Source: Candidatus Zixiibacteriota bacterium (GTDB taxonomy: Bacteria; Zixibacteria; MSB-5A5; RBG-16-43-9). From it: DNA of 16,902 nt. Within the stretch, counting starts at the first letter, position 1. The number at the start of each line of letters is the position of its first letter. Position numbers and translations under genes: made by a program. Below the pieces are notes generated by a model. The model saw only the letters and a program-made list of their open reading frames with translations. It made no database searches and was not told the origin of the DNA. This document shows, one piece after another, positions 1 through 7,494 of this stretch. The stretch lies in assembly GCA_029858245.1 (NCBI GenBank), contig JAOUFL010000018.1, forward strand, positions 1 through 16,902. Reading direction: 5' to 3'.

Positions 1-80
1 ATCTATTTAATGATATGGAAAGGCTACTTCCTCAGTTTGTTGAATCTTATCCTGATCTGAATCTAAATCTATCTAATTGA
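1..80 (+). CDS. Possible 3' end of a truncated gene, function unknown
   Basis: The frame that begins at base 3 is open to a TGA at 78-80 and would encode about 25 residues ending in RLLPQFVESYPDLNLNLSN. The composition (charged and aromatic residues mixed with leucine, with a PQF/YPDL pattern) looks like a genuine protein C-terminus. The stop is followed within 15 bases by a strong hairpin at 93-114. The fragment is too short to name a family. It could be a chance open stretch, since the window supplies no upstream sequence. Confidence 0.35.
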   Translation, partial: LFNDMERLLPQFVESYPDLNLNLSN

Positions 81-92
81 CAGATTGGTAGC

Positions 93-114
93 CCCACCTT
101 GCTCTCAAGGTGGG
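93..114. repeat. Palindrome 1: 9-bp stem, 4-base loop
   Basis: CCCACCTTG (93-101) pairs perfectly with CAAGGTGGG (106-114) around the loop CTCT. It lies just after the possible gene end at 80 and could stop transcription, but no clear T-run follows (ataatcttg). It is better read as the first member of the series of short palindromic repeats that fills 93-295. Confidence 0.7.
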
Positions 115-122
115 ATAATCTT

Positions 123-146
123 GCTGGTCAGGAGACAAACAGAGAG
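123..146. repeat. Dispersed 24-bp repeat, copy A
   Basis: This segment matches 7387-7410 in the same orientation at 21 of 24 positions (my count). The core TCAGGAGAC is identical. GGTC-AGGA-GAC is itself an imperfect palindrome, so this may be a decayed hairpin repeat. The two copies are about 7.2 kb apart, one inside the palindrome cluster and one in the leader of the PP2C phosphatase gene. Confidence 0.6.
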
Positions 147-191
147 ATGAAATTTAGCATCGGGCTTTACGCTCGGCGAATGATAAAAAAA

Positions 192-212
192 CGTCAGGGA
201 TAAACCCTGACG
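192..212. repeat. Palindrome 3: 8-bp stem, 5-base loop
   Basis: CGTCAGGG (192-199) pairs perfectly with CCCTGACG (205-212) around ATAAA. The stem sequence is unrelated to the neighbouring palindromes, so this is a different repeat family and not a tandem duplication. A degenerate palindrome of similar size, GCATCGGGC / GCTCGGCGA, lies just before it at 157-179. Confidence 0.7.
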
Positions 213-238
213 CTACAATTTAAAGAGAATAAATATTA

Positions 239-264
239 TAGGGGCACAGCACGCTGTGCCCCTA
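239..264. repeat. Palindrome 4: 11-bp stem, 4-base loop
   Basis: TAGGGGCACAG (239-249) pairs perfectly with CTGTGCCCCTA (254-264) around CACG. It is the strongest stem in the cluster. A GTAGGGGCAC...GTGCCCCTAC style hairpin is, from memory, common in several bacterial lineages. I have no search result to confirm a match. Confidence 0.75.
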
Positions 265-272
265 CATCTTAA

Positions 273-295
273 CCCTCTCCTTTCTAAGGAGAGGG
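273..295. repeat. Palindrome 5: 10-bp stem, 3-base loop
   Basis: CCCTCTCCTT (273-282) pairs perfectly with AAGGAGAGGG (286-295) around TCT. It begins 13 bases beyond the stop codon of the propeller gene and is followed by cttgggtgagg. CCCTCTCC...GGAGAGGG with a flanking GGGTGAGG resembles a widespread REP-like element. It could also shape the 3' end of the minus-strand transcript, though it lacks the T-run of an intrinsic terminator. Confidence 0.7.
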
Positions 296-308
296 CTTGG
301 GTGAGGTT

Positions 309-3020
309 CTATTTCACAAAAACCATTCTCTTCGTCTGTGTAAACTCCCCAGCCTTCAATCTATAAAAGTAGATTCCGCTTGAAACCACCTCTCCCTTCT
401 CATTCCTCCCATCCCAGACAACCTGATGAGCACCAGGCGTCATCTCCTCATCTAATAATGTCCGCACTTTTTGTCCCAGGATATTGTAAATAATAAGGGT
501 GGTGTGGGTAGGTTCTCCAAACTTCAAACTCCCAACTTTAAACTGTATTTTTGTGCTGGGATTAAAGGGATTGGGATAGTTCTGGAAAAGCTCAAAGTAA
601 TTCGGCAACCCTGCTATTTGTTCCTCTTCCGCTTCCGTGTAGCTCCAATCTACAACTTTAGCATAGATGTCCCAGTTCCCTTTTCGGTTATCCACCCAGG
701 TAAAATAGAGGTTTGAGCCGGAGGAGGCAATCGCTGAATTGGTCTGGTCAAAAGATGCAAAATGAGGATTATTCACCAGATAATTACTTCCCAGAGGAAC
801 CCCGGAAGAATTATATCTTTGAGCATATATATCCGGATTGCCACTACGATAATCGTGCCAGGTGATGACGAGATCTCCGGAGCCTGTTACATCCACTCGA
901 GGAGACCATTGATAGTGGTTTCCATAATCATCGTTCACTCTAAAATTAGAACCAGCTGGACTTCCTGAGGATTCATATCTCTGAGCATAGATGTCATAGT
1001 TGCCATTACGTTCATCCCTCCAGGTGATTATAAAGTTGCCAGAATTATCCATGGAAATCGCAGGGTCCCCTTGATAGGTTATTCCTATATCATCGTTCAC
1101 CTTGAAAGAAGAATCCAGAGGAATAGCCTGAGAATCGTATCTCCGCGCATAAATATCAGGTCTGTACCTGTCGTTCCGGTAATCCTCCCAGACTATGATA
1201 AAATTACCCAGGTTATCCACATCAATATCCGGATTAGACCCACCATATCCGCTGATCCTGAAAATAGTGTCTATGGGAATACCGGATATGTCAAATCTCC
1301 GAGCATTGACCCTCCCATCTGACCAGGTGATGACGAAATTTCCAGCACCATCTGCAGCCACAACCGGAGAAACTCCACCCAGACTATCTATTCGGAAGTT
1401 GGGTCCTGATGGGTTACCTGAGGAATCAAATCTCTGAGCATATATCTCCCAGTTACCGCTTCGGTAATCCTGCCAGGTTAATATGATGTTGCCATAATCA
1501 TTTAACGCTATTGATGGATACTTTTGATAAGCAGTTCCGGAATCATCATTCACCCTGAAATTCGAACCAGAACCATAACCTGAATATTTAAATCTCTGAA
1601 CATAGATATCCCAGTCACCCTTACGATAATCCTGCCAGGCAAGGGTAAAGTTACCATAATCATCAACCGCTATAACCGGATACAGCTGAACAGAAATCCT
1701 TTGATCGTCATTTATCATAAAATTAGACTCTACTGGCGTGCCGTTAGATTCAAATCTCTGGAAAAAGATATCATAGTTGCCATTACGCAGGTCCTGCCAG
1801 GTGAGAATAAAATTCCCAGAGCCGTCAATGGAAATATCCGGAAATTCCTGAAAGGCAGTTCCGGTATCGTCATTTATCCTGAAATTTGTCCCCACGGCAC
1901 TTCCCGAACAACAATATCTCTGAGCATAGATATCCCGGTTACCATTGCGATAGTCTGTCCAGGTTATTATGAAGTTGGAAAAAATATCCGAAGATATCTC
2001 AGGGAATCCCTGGTAGGTATTTCCCGCATCATCGTTAACCTTAAAATCAGAACCTAATGGTAATCCTGTGAAATCAAACCTCTGGGCATAGATATCTGAA
2101 TTACCATTTCTGTCATCTCTCCAGGCAATGATGAAATTACCAGACAAATCAGAAGATATAGCGGGAGACTTCTGGAAACTCTTCTCTGTATCCTGATTAA
2201 TTCTGAAATTATAACCAACAGCTAAACCTGATGAATCATATGACTGGGCATAAATATCCCAATCCCTGTTGCGATAATCCTGCCAGACGATTATGAAATT
2301 CCCGTAACTATCCATTAAGATGGCAGGTTCTTCCTGACTAATAACACCTGTATCATCGTTCACTTTGAAATTGTCACCAGAGGGATTTCCTGAAAAGTCG
2401 TATCTTTGAGCATAGATATCCGCATCTCCATTACGATAATCTGTCCAGACAATGATAAGGCTGCCAGAGACGCTTAAGGCGATATCCGGAAAATACTGAC
2501 CCGCATCCCCGGTATCATCATTTACCCTGAAGTTAGAGCCTAGAAGAGCCCCTGAAGCACTATATCTCTGGGCGTAGATATCGGAATGACCAAAACGTCC
2601 ATCCTCCCAGACGATAACGAAAACCCCCGAACTATCCATCCCCACCTTGGGGTTACACTGTCCAGCCACAGTGACATCACTATTAACCTTAAAATTAGTA
2701 TCTACGGAAACACCTGAGGGATTAAATCTTACGGCATAGATGTCACCAAGAGCATCCTCCCTGAAATCTGTCCAGGTAACAACGATATCTCCCTTATGAT
2801 TACAGGTTATAGCTGGTTTAATTTGTTTATCGATACTTGAGATATCATCGTTAACCAGAAAATCGTCAATTATTACCTCCCCTCCTGCTGAGCTTTTTAG
2901 GGAAAGTTCTGATTGAGATTTGCCCGCAAAGATATTTTGAGAGCCCGTAAAATGTATGGATAACAATAAAAGAATAAAAATCAGTGCAACCTGAAGAAAA
3001 TATTTTAGTACAGCTCGCAT
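309..3020 (-). CDS. Secreted 14-repeat, probable beta-propeller protein with type IX C-terminal sorting domain
   Basis: The 903-residue product starts with a basic n-region and a long hydrophobic stretch (residues 7-24), a typical signal peptide, so it is exported. Residues about 55-800 hold fourteen consecutive repeats, most of them 54 residues long, with the pattern FxVNDDxG...Q..P.I..D..GNFIITW.DYRNG..DIYAQRYD.SG.P.GSN. Each repeat could form four strands, so two seven-bladed propellers are plausible; this is an inference. Repeats 10 and 11 are shorter and lack the NDD motif, perhaps marking a join. The last ~98 residues are a FlgD-Ig-like Por-secretion tag (NYPNPFNPSTKI, IYNILGQKVRTLL, SGIYFYRL, ending MVFVK). 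The gene lies 82 bases downstream of the protease gene on the same strand and carries a paralogous tag, so cotranscription is likely. The region before its ATG shows no strong Shine-Dalgarno site. Binding target unknown; no catalytic motif seen. Confidence 0.85.
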   Translation of the reverse strand: MRAVLKYFLQVALIFILLLLSIHFTGSQNIFAGKSQSELSLKSSAGGEVIIDDFLVNDDISSIDKQIKPAITCNHKGDIVVTWTDFREDALGDIYAVRFNPSGVSVDTNFKVNSDVTVAGQCNPKVGMDSSGVFVIVWEDGRFGHSDIYAQRYSASGALLGSNFRVNDDTGDAGQYFPDIALSVSGSLIIVWTDYRNGDADIYAQRYDFSGNPSGDNFKVNDDTGVISQEEPAILMDSYGNFIIVWQDYRNRDWDIYAQSYDSSGLAVGYNFRINQDTEKSFQKSPAISSDLSGNFIIAWRDDRNGNSDIYAQRFDFTGLPLGSDFKVNDDAGNTYQGFPEISSDIFSNFIITWTDYRNGNRDIYAQRYCCSGSAVGTNFRINDDTGTAFQEFPDISIDGSGNFILTWQDLRNGNYDIFFQRFESNGTPVESNFMINDDQRISVQLYPVIAVDDYGNFTLAWQDYRKGDWDIYVQRFKYSGYGSGSNFRVNDDSGTAYQKYPSIALNDYGNIILTWQDYRSGNWEIYAQRFDSSGNPSGPNFRIDSLGGVSPVVAADGAGNFVITWSDGRVNARRFDISGIPIDTIFRISGYGGSNPDIDVDNLGNFIIVWEDYRNDRYRPDIYARRYDSQAIPLDSSFKVNDDIGITYQGDPAISMDNSGNFIITWRDERNGNYDIYAQRYESSGSPAGSNFRVNDDYGNHYQWSPRVDVTGSGDLVITWHDYRSGNPDIYAQRYNSSGVPLGSNYLVNNPHFASFDQTNSAIASSGSNLYFTWVDNRKGNWDIYAKVVDWSYTEAEEEQIAGLPNYFELFQNYPNPFNPSTKIQFKVGSLKFGEPTHTTLIIYNILGQKVRTLLDEEMTPGAHQVVWDGRNEKGEVVSSGIYFYRLKAGEFTQTKRMVFVK
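516..543. repeat. Four 7-bp tandem units inside the sorting-domain coding sequence
   Basis: On the plus strand four heptamers follow each other without gaps: TCCAAAC, TTCAAAC, TCCCAAC and TTTAAAC. Together they add up to 28 bases and lie within the coding sequence for FKVGSLKFG in the C-terminal tag of the propeller protein. Tags of this family usually run from the NPFN segment into the IYNxxGQ segment through a short strand-turn-strand, so this looks like an insertion in a surface loop. A related heptamer array sits at the equivalent place in the neighbouring protease gene (3311-3338). Confidence 0.6.
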
Positions 3021-3102
3021 AAAGCTTCAACCAATGATAATTAGCCCTAATCTGTTAGGGGTCTGGTTTTTGCCACACCCCTGCTCACCATCTTCCTTCA
3101 CT
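3021..3102. other. Short intergenic stretch with two hairpins
   Basis: This 82-base gap separates the protease stop from the propeller start, both on the minus strand. CCCTAA (3045-3050) pairs with TTAGGG (3055-3060). An alternative, overlapping stem pairs GGGGT (3058-3062) with ACCCC (3077-3081), extended by GG/CC pairs. The two stems share bases 3058-3060 and cannot both form fully, which could matter for readthrough between the genes. No T-run follows on the minus strand, so I do not call a terminator. Confidence 0.35.
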
Positions 3103-6100
3103 CTATTTCAGAAAAACCATTTTTTTCGTTTGAGTGTAATTTTCTGTCTCCAATCTATAGAAATAGATTCCGCTGGTAACCGTGTTATCTCTACCGTCTT
3201 TTCCATCCCAGACAGCCTGATGAATACCAGGCATCATCTCCTTATCCAGTAATGTCCGTACCTTTTGCCCCAGGATATTGTAAATAACCAGGGAGGTATG
3301 GGTGGACTCTTTGAATGTTGAACCTTGAACTTTTAAACTAAAGGGTATGGTGGTTATGGAATTAAAGGGATTAGGGTAGTTCTGGGACAATGAGAAGCAA
3401 GCCGGGACTGTAATATCCTCCTCTTCCACTTCCAGGTAATCCTCTAATCGAAATACTCCACTATTTTGCTTATCATGCATATATCTGGGCCAATGCATTT
3501 TATTGAGGTCATAACTTGTGTTGAATTCCCAGCAGATAAGTTTTAAATCGGAGTAATCCGTAGCCAGAACTAAATTCAACTTACCGTCATTATCCACATC
3601 ACATATAACCGGGGAATAAGGATAAAATGTAAAACTAGCAGGTTCTTCTGAAACATAAAGCGGCCAGCCTGGGATTATATTTCCCTCATAATCCCAGGCG
3701 AAAACCCTCTCATAACCTGTGCCATAGTAATAGCCGGCACGGGCAATGATGTCCACCCTATCATCTGCGTTAACATCAGCTAAAATTGGACTTCCAAAGG
3801 TCTCCGGCACAGAGACAAAAACCGGGTCGTTACCTGATGTGGAGAACATTGTATAAAGTTCCTCTTTACCCATTTCTCTAATTTTGGCAAATATCTCACC
3901 AATACTGTTACCCAGTGAAGATAGAACACTCCGTTTCAGCTCCTTATCAGGTAAGCTCATCGAAACCATAAGCCCGTCTGGACCAATCACACCCAGGGGA
4001 GTTCCATCCTGATGCCAGGCATAAATACGAGCCTCACCGATTGTAAAAATACTTGTAACTATTTCCATAATCCCATCACCTTCTAAATCTCCTATAGCTG
4101 GGTGATTCCCAAACCACTCCCCAGATTGCAGATCTTCTATCTCTATAGGGTAACCTGGAACTTGAGTCCCATTTTTTTTGAAAGCGGATAAGGTTAAATA
4201 ATCCTGATTTGAACCAAAGACTATTACCTCCAGGTCATTTACATCATCGATATTGGCAACAGCTATTCCAAAAACTCTTGTAAACACCTCAGGATAATCT
4301 CCCGGAGCTAACAATTGAGTTCCAGTGATATCCCAGATGTAAATTCCACCTGTATAACCATTAGCAATGCCGGCTATTACTTCATTTTTATAATCATTAT
4401 CCAGGTCAGCTATAATTAAACAGGGAAAATCCTCGTATTTGTATTCATTTCCTATGGCCTGAGCAAAAACTCCGTTATTCCCGGGGATAAACGAGCTTCC
4501 ATTATCTCGCCAGGCATAAACCTTCCCTGAATTATTTATCATTAAAATCTCATTATGTCCATCATTCTCCAGGTCTGCAATTACTGGTGTAGCTAAACTC
4601 CAGAAGTTATTACCACCGGTGCTTACGCTTATGAACCAGGAAGTTGAATTAGATAAATAGGCGTGTAACCCCTGGTTTGAACAGAGGACTATATCTTCAA
4701 TCCCATCCCCGTTTAAATCAGCTAAGGCAGGTGAGGACATCATCTTTTTATCTGTATCTTTGGGCCAGCCAGGTTCAAGTTCACCTGTATGCGAGAAAAC
4801 TTCAATCCCTCCCATTTCTGCAATCGTGCTGCCACCCACCCCTACCACCACTTCAGAATAACCATCTCCATCTATGTCCCCCACCGCTGGCGATAAGGAG
4901 CCAAAATTCGGTAATTCAGAAAACCAGCCGGAAGAGACAATACTTTTAACCTCCACTACTACACTATCAGAATAAGTTACACCAGAGTTGGCCTTCGCAG
5001 TTAAACGCATAGTATACCTGGCTTCATCTAAGAAATTAACCATCCAGTTTCCCAGAACCTCATCCGCTATCATCTTGGTTGAGGTAATAATAGTATCCCA
5101 GCTAACAGGTAATTCTCCATAACCATATTCCAGGGTATAACAGGAAAAATCTGGAATGATTGTATATCCAGAGATTTGAGTATATCCTTTTATGGTATCA
5201 CCCTCTTCCGGATAACTTATCTCAACATAGGGACTGTTACCCGCTATCAAATGAACGACCTCTCTGTTTTGATCTCCTACAGTCAATCTTAAGGTATAAA
5301 CCCCACTCAAACCTGAACTGTTCCAGATGCCAAGCGTATCCTTACTTAACGGTATTACTGAGTTTGCTATCTGCGACCAGCTTTCAGGTGTATAACCCTC
5401 TCCGTAATCCAGAATGTAATTCTGAAAACTGTCTCCGCTGGCTGTGCCTATAATCGGAACATAACCTGATACCAGCATATTCTCAAAAGGATAATCTATC
5501 TTAGCCAGCCTGCCGGAAAGAAGCTGTAAGGCAGAGTTCAAATTCACCCTGCCATATCCGCTGTAGATATCCTTGCCTGGCGAATATAAACTATCCCCTC
5601 CATATGGATAGATTATGTCATCTGCTGACTGCTGGAGTATCTCCTTTACCCTGGTAATGCTTATACCCGGTGATGCTGCCAGGATAAAAGCAGCTACCCC
5701 GGCTGCACAGGGAGCTGCCATGCTGGTACCGTCGGCTAAGTAGTATTTATCGTCCACGATATGCACAGTGGGCTCTAACCCACTTGCTCCACCCTCTGCA
5801 TACATATCTGTGTTAATAGCTCTCAGGGAGAGAATATCCTCGCCTGGTGCAATTACATCTATATACTCGTTGTATGTGGAAAAATAAGTTACCTCATCTT
5901 TAGAATTAGAAGCTCCCACAGTAAAAACCTGCGGCAAAGAAGCCGGGTAAAAATAATCCTCTGCTCCGCTGTTACCTGCTGCGGCTACTGACAAAACACC
6001 TTTTGAGACTGCATAGTCTATTGCATCCTCGAGCAGCTTAGATGGGTACGGTCCACCCCAGCTCATATTGATTATGTTACATCCCATATCCGCAGCATAG

Positions 6101-7044
6101 ATAATTGCTTTAGTGCCTACGGAGAAGAAAGCATTGGGGAATATCTTAATTGCCATTATCCTGCAGTGTGAGGTTATGCCGCTTATACCGATCCCGTTAT
6201 CTTTAACTCCCGCAACTATTCCTGCACAATGAGTGCCATGACCATAATAATCTGAAGGGTCATTATCTTCCTGAAACACAATTGTGTCTTTCTCTCCGGA
6301 AAAATCCCACCCGTAAGAATCGTCTGTAAATCCATTATGGTCATCATCGATCACGTTATCCGGTATCTCCCCGGGATTTGTCCAGATGTTATCTTTTAAG
6401 TCCTCATGCTCCCGATCCACACCTGTATCTATTATCCCTACCAGAGGCAGGACCGTTTCAAGGTTTTTCCCAAAAGCTTCCAGTGCATCTATATCGGCAC
6501 CCGCATTACCATATTTTATAACCAGCAAATCGTTATAATCACCTGAAACACGTTTTGTCCCCATATAACCCTGACCGGTGTTATTCAAGTACCACTGGTT
6601 ATCAAATAACGGATCATCCGGTGCCTCTAACAGTTCCACCTTGTAATCCAGCTCCACATATTCAATCTCGGGTCTTTTTTCATAATCTTTTTTCATATTC
6701 TCGAGATCTGTTTCAGTGGGAACCTCCAGGATATAAACACTTAAGAATTTATCTTCTTTTAGAGCTGTTTTCTCAAACTTCTTAAAGAGCTTTTCCTGCT
6801 TTTTCACTTTGTATTTAGAATTCAGACTATCCAGCGATGCTATCCCCGTAGTAACCTTACCTGACACCATTCTGTTATGCGCTTCCGGCTTAAACTTCAC
6901 TATCAGCCTTCCCGGAGCATATTCGGGTAAAATCCGTCTGGATATCGTCTCTCCAGAATAGAGAGAATATACAGGGATAGGAAGAAAAAAGGTGAAGCTG
7001 ATAACAAATAGTATGGCTATTACAAGTAAGTTTTTTCTCTCCAT
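3103..7044 (-). CDS. Secreted subtilisin-family (S8) serine protease with FG-GAP repeats and type IX C-terminal sorting domain
   Basis: The 1313-residue product begins with a signal peptide (hydrophobic residues 6-26), followed by an I9/fervidolysin-like propeptide (about 35-140). The S8 domain covers about 145-510. The triad is complete: Asp206 in GIIDTGVD, His269 in GHGTHCAG and Ser441 in DGTSMAAP, with the oxyanion Asn358 in AAAGNSG. Two related ~90-residue beta domains follow (about 515-700; shared YxLxYG...SW pattern). Then come about eight FG-GAP/VCBS-like repeats with DxDxDG calcium loops (GDIDGDGYSEVVVG, ADLNGDGIEDIVL; about 705-1190). Residues 1216-1313 form the NYPNPFN...GIYFYRL tag ending MVFLK. 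Expected role: outer-surface or secreted endoprotease. It lies first in the unit with the propeller gene. A TTGGCA-18-TATATT promoter sits just upstream. No frameshift or missing catalytic residue was seen; substrate unknown. Confidence 0.92.
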   Translation of the reverse strand: MERKNLLVIAILFVISFTFFLPIPVYSLYSGETISRRILPEYAPGRLIVKFKPEAHNRMVSGKVTTGIASLDSLNSKYKVKKQEKLFKKFEKTALKEDKFLSVYILEVPTETDLENMKKDYEKRPEIEYVELDYKVELLEAPDDPLFDNQWYLNNTGQGYMGTKRVSGDYNDLLVIKYGNAGADIDALEAFGKNLETVLPLVGIIDTGVDREHEDLKDNIWTNPGEIPDNVIDDDHNGFTDDSYGWDFSGEKDTIVFQEDNDPSDYYGHGTHCAGIVAGVKDNGIGISGITSHCRIMAIKIFPNAFFSVGTKAIIYAADMGCNIINMSWGGPYPSKLLEDAIDYAVSKGVLSVAAAGNSGAEDYFYPASLPQVFTVGASNSKDEVTYFSTYNEYIDVIAPGEDILSLRAINTDMYAEGGASGLEPTVHIVDDKYYLADGTSMAAPCAAGVAAFILAASPGISITRVKEILQQSADDIIYPYGGDSLYSPGKDIYSGYGRVNLNSALQLLSGRLAKIDYPFENMLVSGYVPIIGTASGDSFQNYILDYGEGYTPESWSQIANSVIPLSKDTLGIWNSSGLSGVYTLRLTVGDQNREVVHLIAGNSPYVEISYPEEGDTIKGYTQISGYTIIPDFSCYTLEYGYGELPVSWDTIITSTKMIADEVLGNWMVNFLDEARYTMRLTAKANSGVTYSDSVVVEVKSIVSSGWFSELPNFGSLSPAVGDIDGDGYSEVVVGVGGSTIAEMGGIEVFSHTGELEPGWPKDTDKKMMSSPALADLNGDGIEDIVLCSNQGLHAYLSNSTSWFISVSTGGNNFWSLATPVIADLENDGHNEILMINNSGKVYAWRDNGSSFIPGNNGVFAQAIGNEYKYEDFPCLIIADLDNDYKNEVIAGIANGYTGGIYIWDITGTQLLAPGDYPEVFTRVFGIAVANIDDVNDLEVIVFGSNQDYLTLSAFKKNGTQVPGYPIEIEDLQSGEWFGNHPAIGDLEGDGIMEIVTSIFTIGEARIYAWHQDGTPLGVIGPDGLMVSMSLPDKELKRSVLSSLGNSIGEIFAKIREMGKEELYTMFSTSGNDPVFVSVPETFGSPILADVNADDRVDIIARAGYYYGTGYERVFAWDYEGNIIPGWPLYVSEEPASFTFYPYSPVICDVDNDGKLNLVLATDYSDLKLICWEFNTSYDLNKMHWPRYMHDKQNSGVFRLEDYLEVEEEDITVPACFSLSQNYPNPFNSITTIPFSLKVQGSTFKESTHTSLVIYNILGQKVRTLLDKEMMPGIHQAVWDGKDGRDNTVTSGIYFYRLETENYTQTKKMVFLK
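3311..3338. repeat. Four 7-bp tandem units inside the protease sorting-domain coding sequence
   Basis: On the plus strand the heptamers TTGAATG, TTGAACC, TTGAACT and TTTAAAC follow each other without gaps. They code on the minus strand for the segment LKVQGSTFK between the NPFN and IYNILGQ parts of the tag. Position and unit length match the array at 516-543 in the neighbouring gene, and the last unit TTTAAAC is identical. The core TTGAACY also recurs in the octamer array at 15773-15804. Confidence 0.65.
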
Positions 7045-7087
7045 GAGATTTTCCGATCTAAGGTTGGCAATCTATACTTTTTATAAA

Positions 7088-7117
7088 AATATAATGCAAA
7101 AACCCTACCATTGCCAA
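7088..7117 (-). promoter_or_regulatory. Probable sigma-70-type promoter of the S8 protease gene
   Basis: On the minus strand TTGGCA (plus-strand 7112-7117) is separated by 18 bases from TATATT (7088-7093). Each box differs from consensus at one position. Transcription would start near 7080, giving a leader of roughly 36 bases before the ATG at 7044. The region is AT-rich, so a chance match is possible. Confidence 0.5.
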
Positions 7118-7386
7118 TTATTAATGTTCTGCCTAATAGATTGTCTTTGAGGAGATTAAGGTTTGCATATGTGAAGTCCTTCTGATTAATCGCAGAAATT
7201 TGCTTAAACCTTTTTGAATTCAATTCATCAGCAGAGGCAATCCATTGATTATAATTAACTTAGAAGCTTTGGTAATAATTGCGAAGATTATTAGACATCT
7301 GCTTTTAAATTTAAAAAATTATTCTTCATTGACAACTTACTCTTCGTTGTTGACCTTACCAATGAAGGCAACTTGACTAAAGCTCT

Positions 7387-7410
7387 GCTGATCAGGAGAC
7401 CAACAGAAAG
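7387..7410. repeat. Dispersed 24-bp repeat, copy B
   Basis: Same orientation as copy A at 123-146, matching at 21 of 24 positions, with TCAGGAGAC fully conserved. It lies between the two TTGACA-containing direct repeats upstream of the PP2C phosphatase gene. Confidence 0.6.
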
Positions 7411-7494
7411 CAGAAAATTATTCTTTATTGACAGCACCTTTACCCTAAATATTTACTTGCTGAAACCTTTTTTTGATTTATATTCAAGTCGAAT

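Larger units (their letters stand above)
7045..7494. other. 450-bp AT-rich divergent intergenic region with duplicated TTGACA segments
   Basis: The region separates the divergent protease and phosphatase genes. Apart from the protease promoter, it holds a 22-bp direct repeat (7315-7336 and 7414-7435, 20 of 22 identical), each copy ending in TTGACA. TTGAC motifs also occur at 7350 and 7373. TTCATTG (7325-7331) and CAATGAA (7360-7366) form an inverted repeat with a smaller ACAAC/GTTGT pair inside. Copy B of the 24-bp dispersed repeat lies at 7387-7410. I see no gene here. Confidence 0.6.

Noticed and set aside
93..295. Considered a CRISPR array
   Set aside because: The hairpin units differ in sequence from one another and there are no regularly spaced identical repeats or cas genes.
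471..2057. Several plus-strand open frames of 68-118 codons opposite the propeller gene
   Set aside because: They are antisense shadows. Their lengths follow the 162-bp periodicity of the repeat-coding strand, and the products lack a plausible composition.
7020..7223. 67-residue minus-strand open frame overlapping the protease start
   Set aside because: It overlaps the protease signal-peptide codons in another frame, covers its likely promoter and has no recognisable family features or ribosome-binding site.
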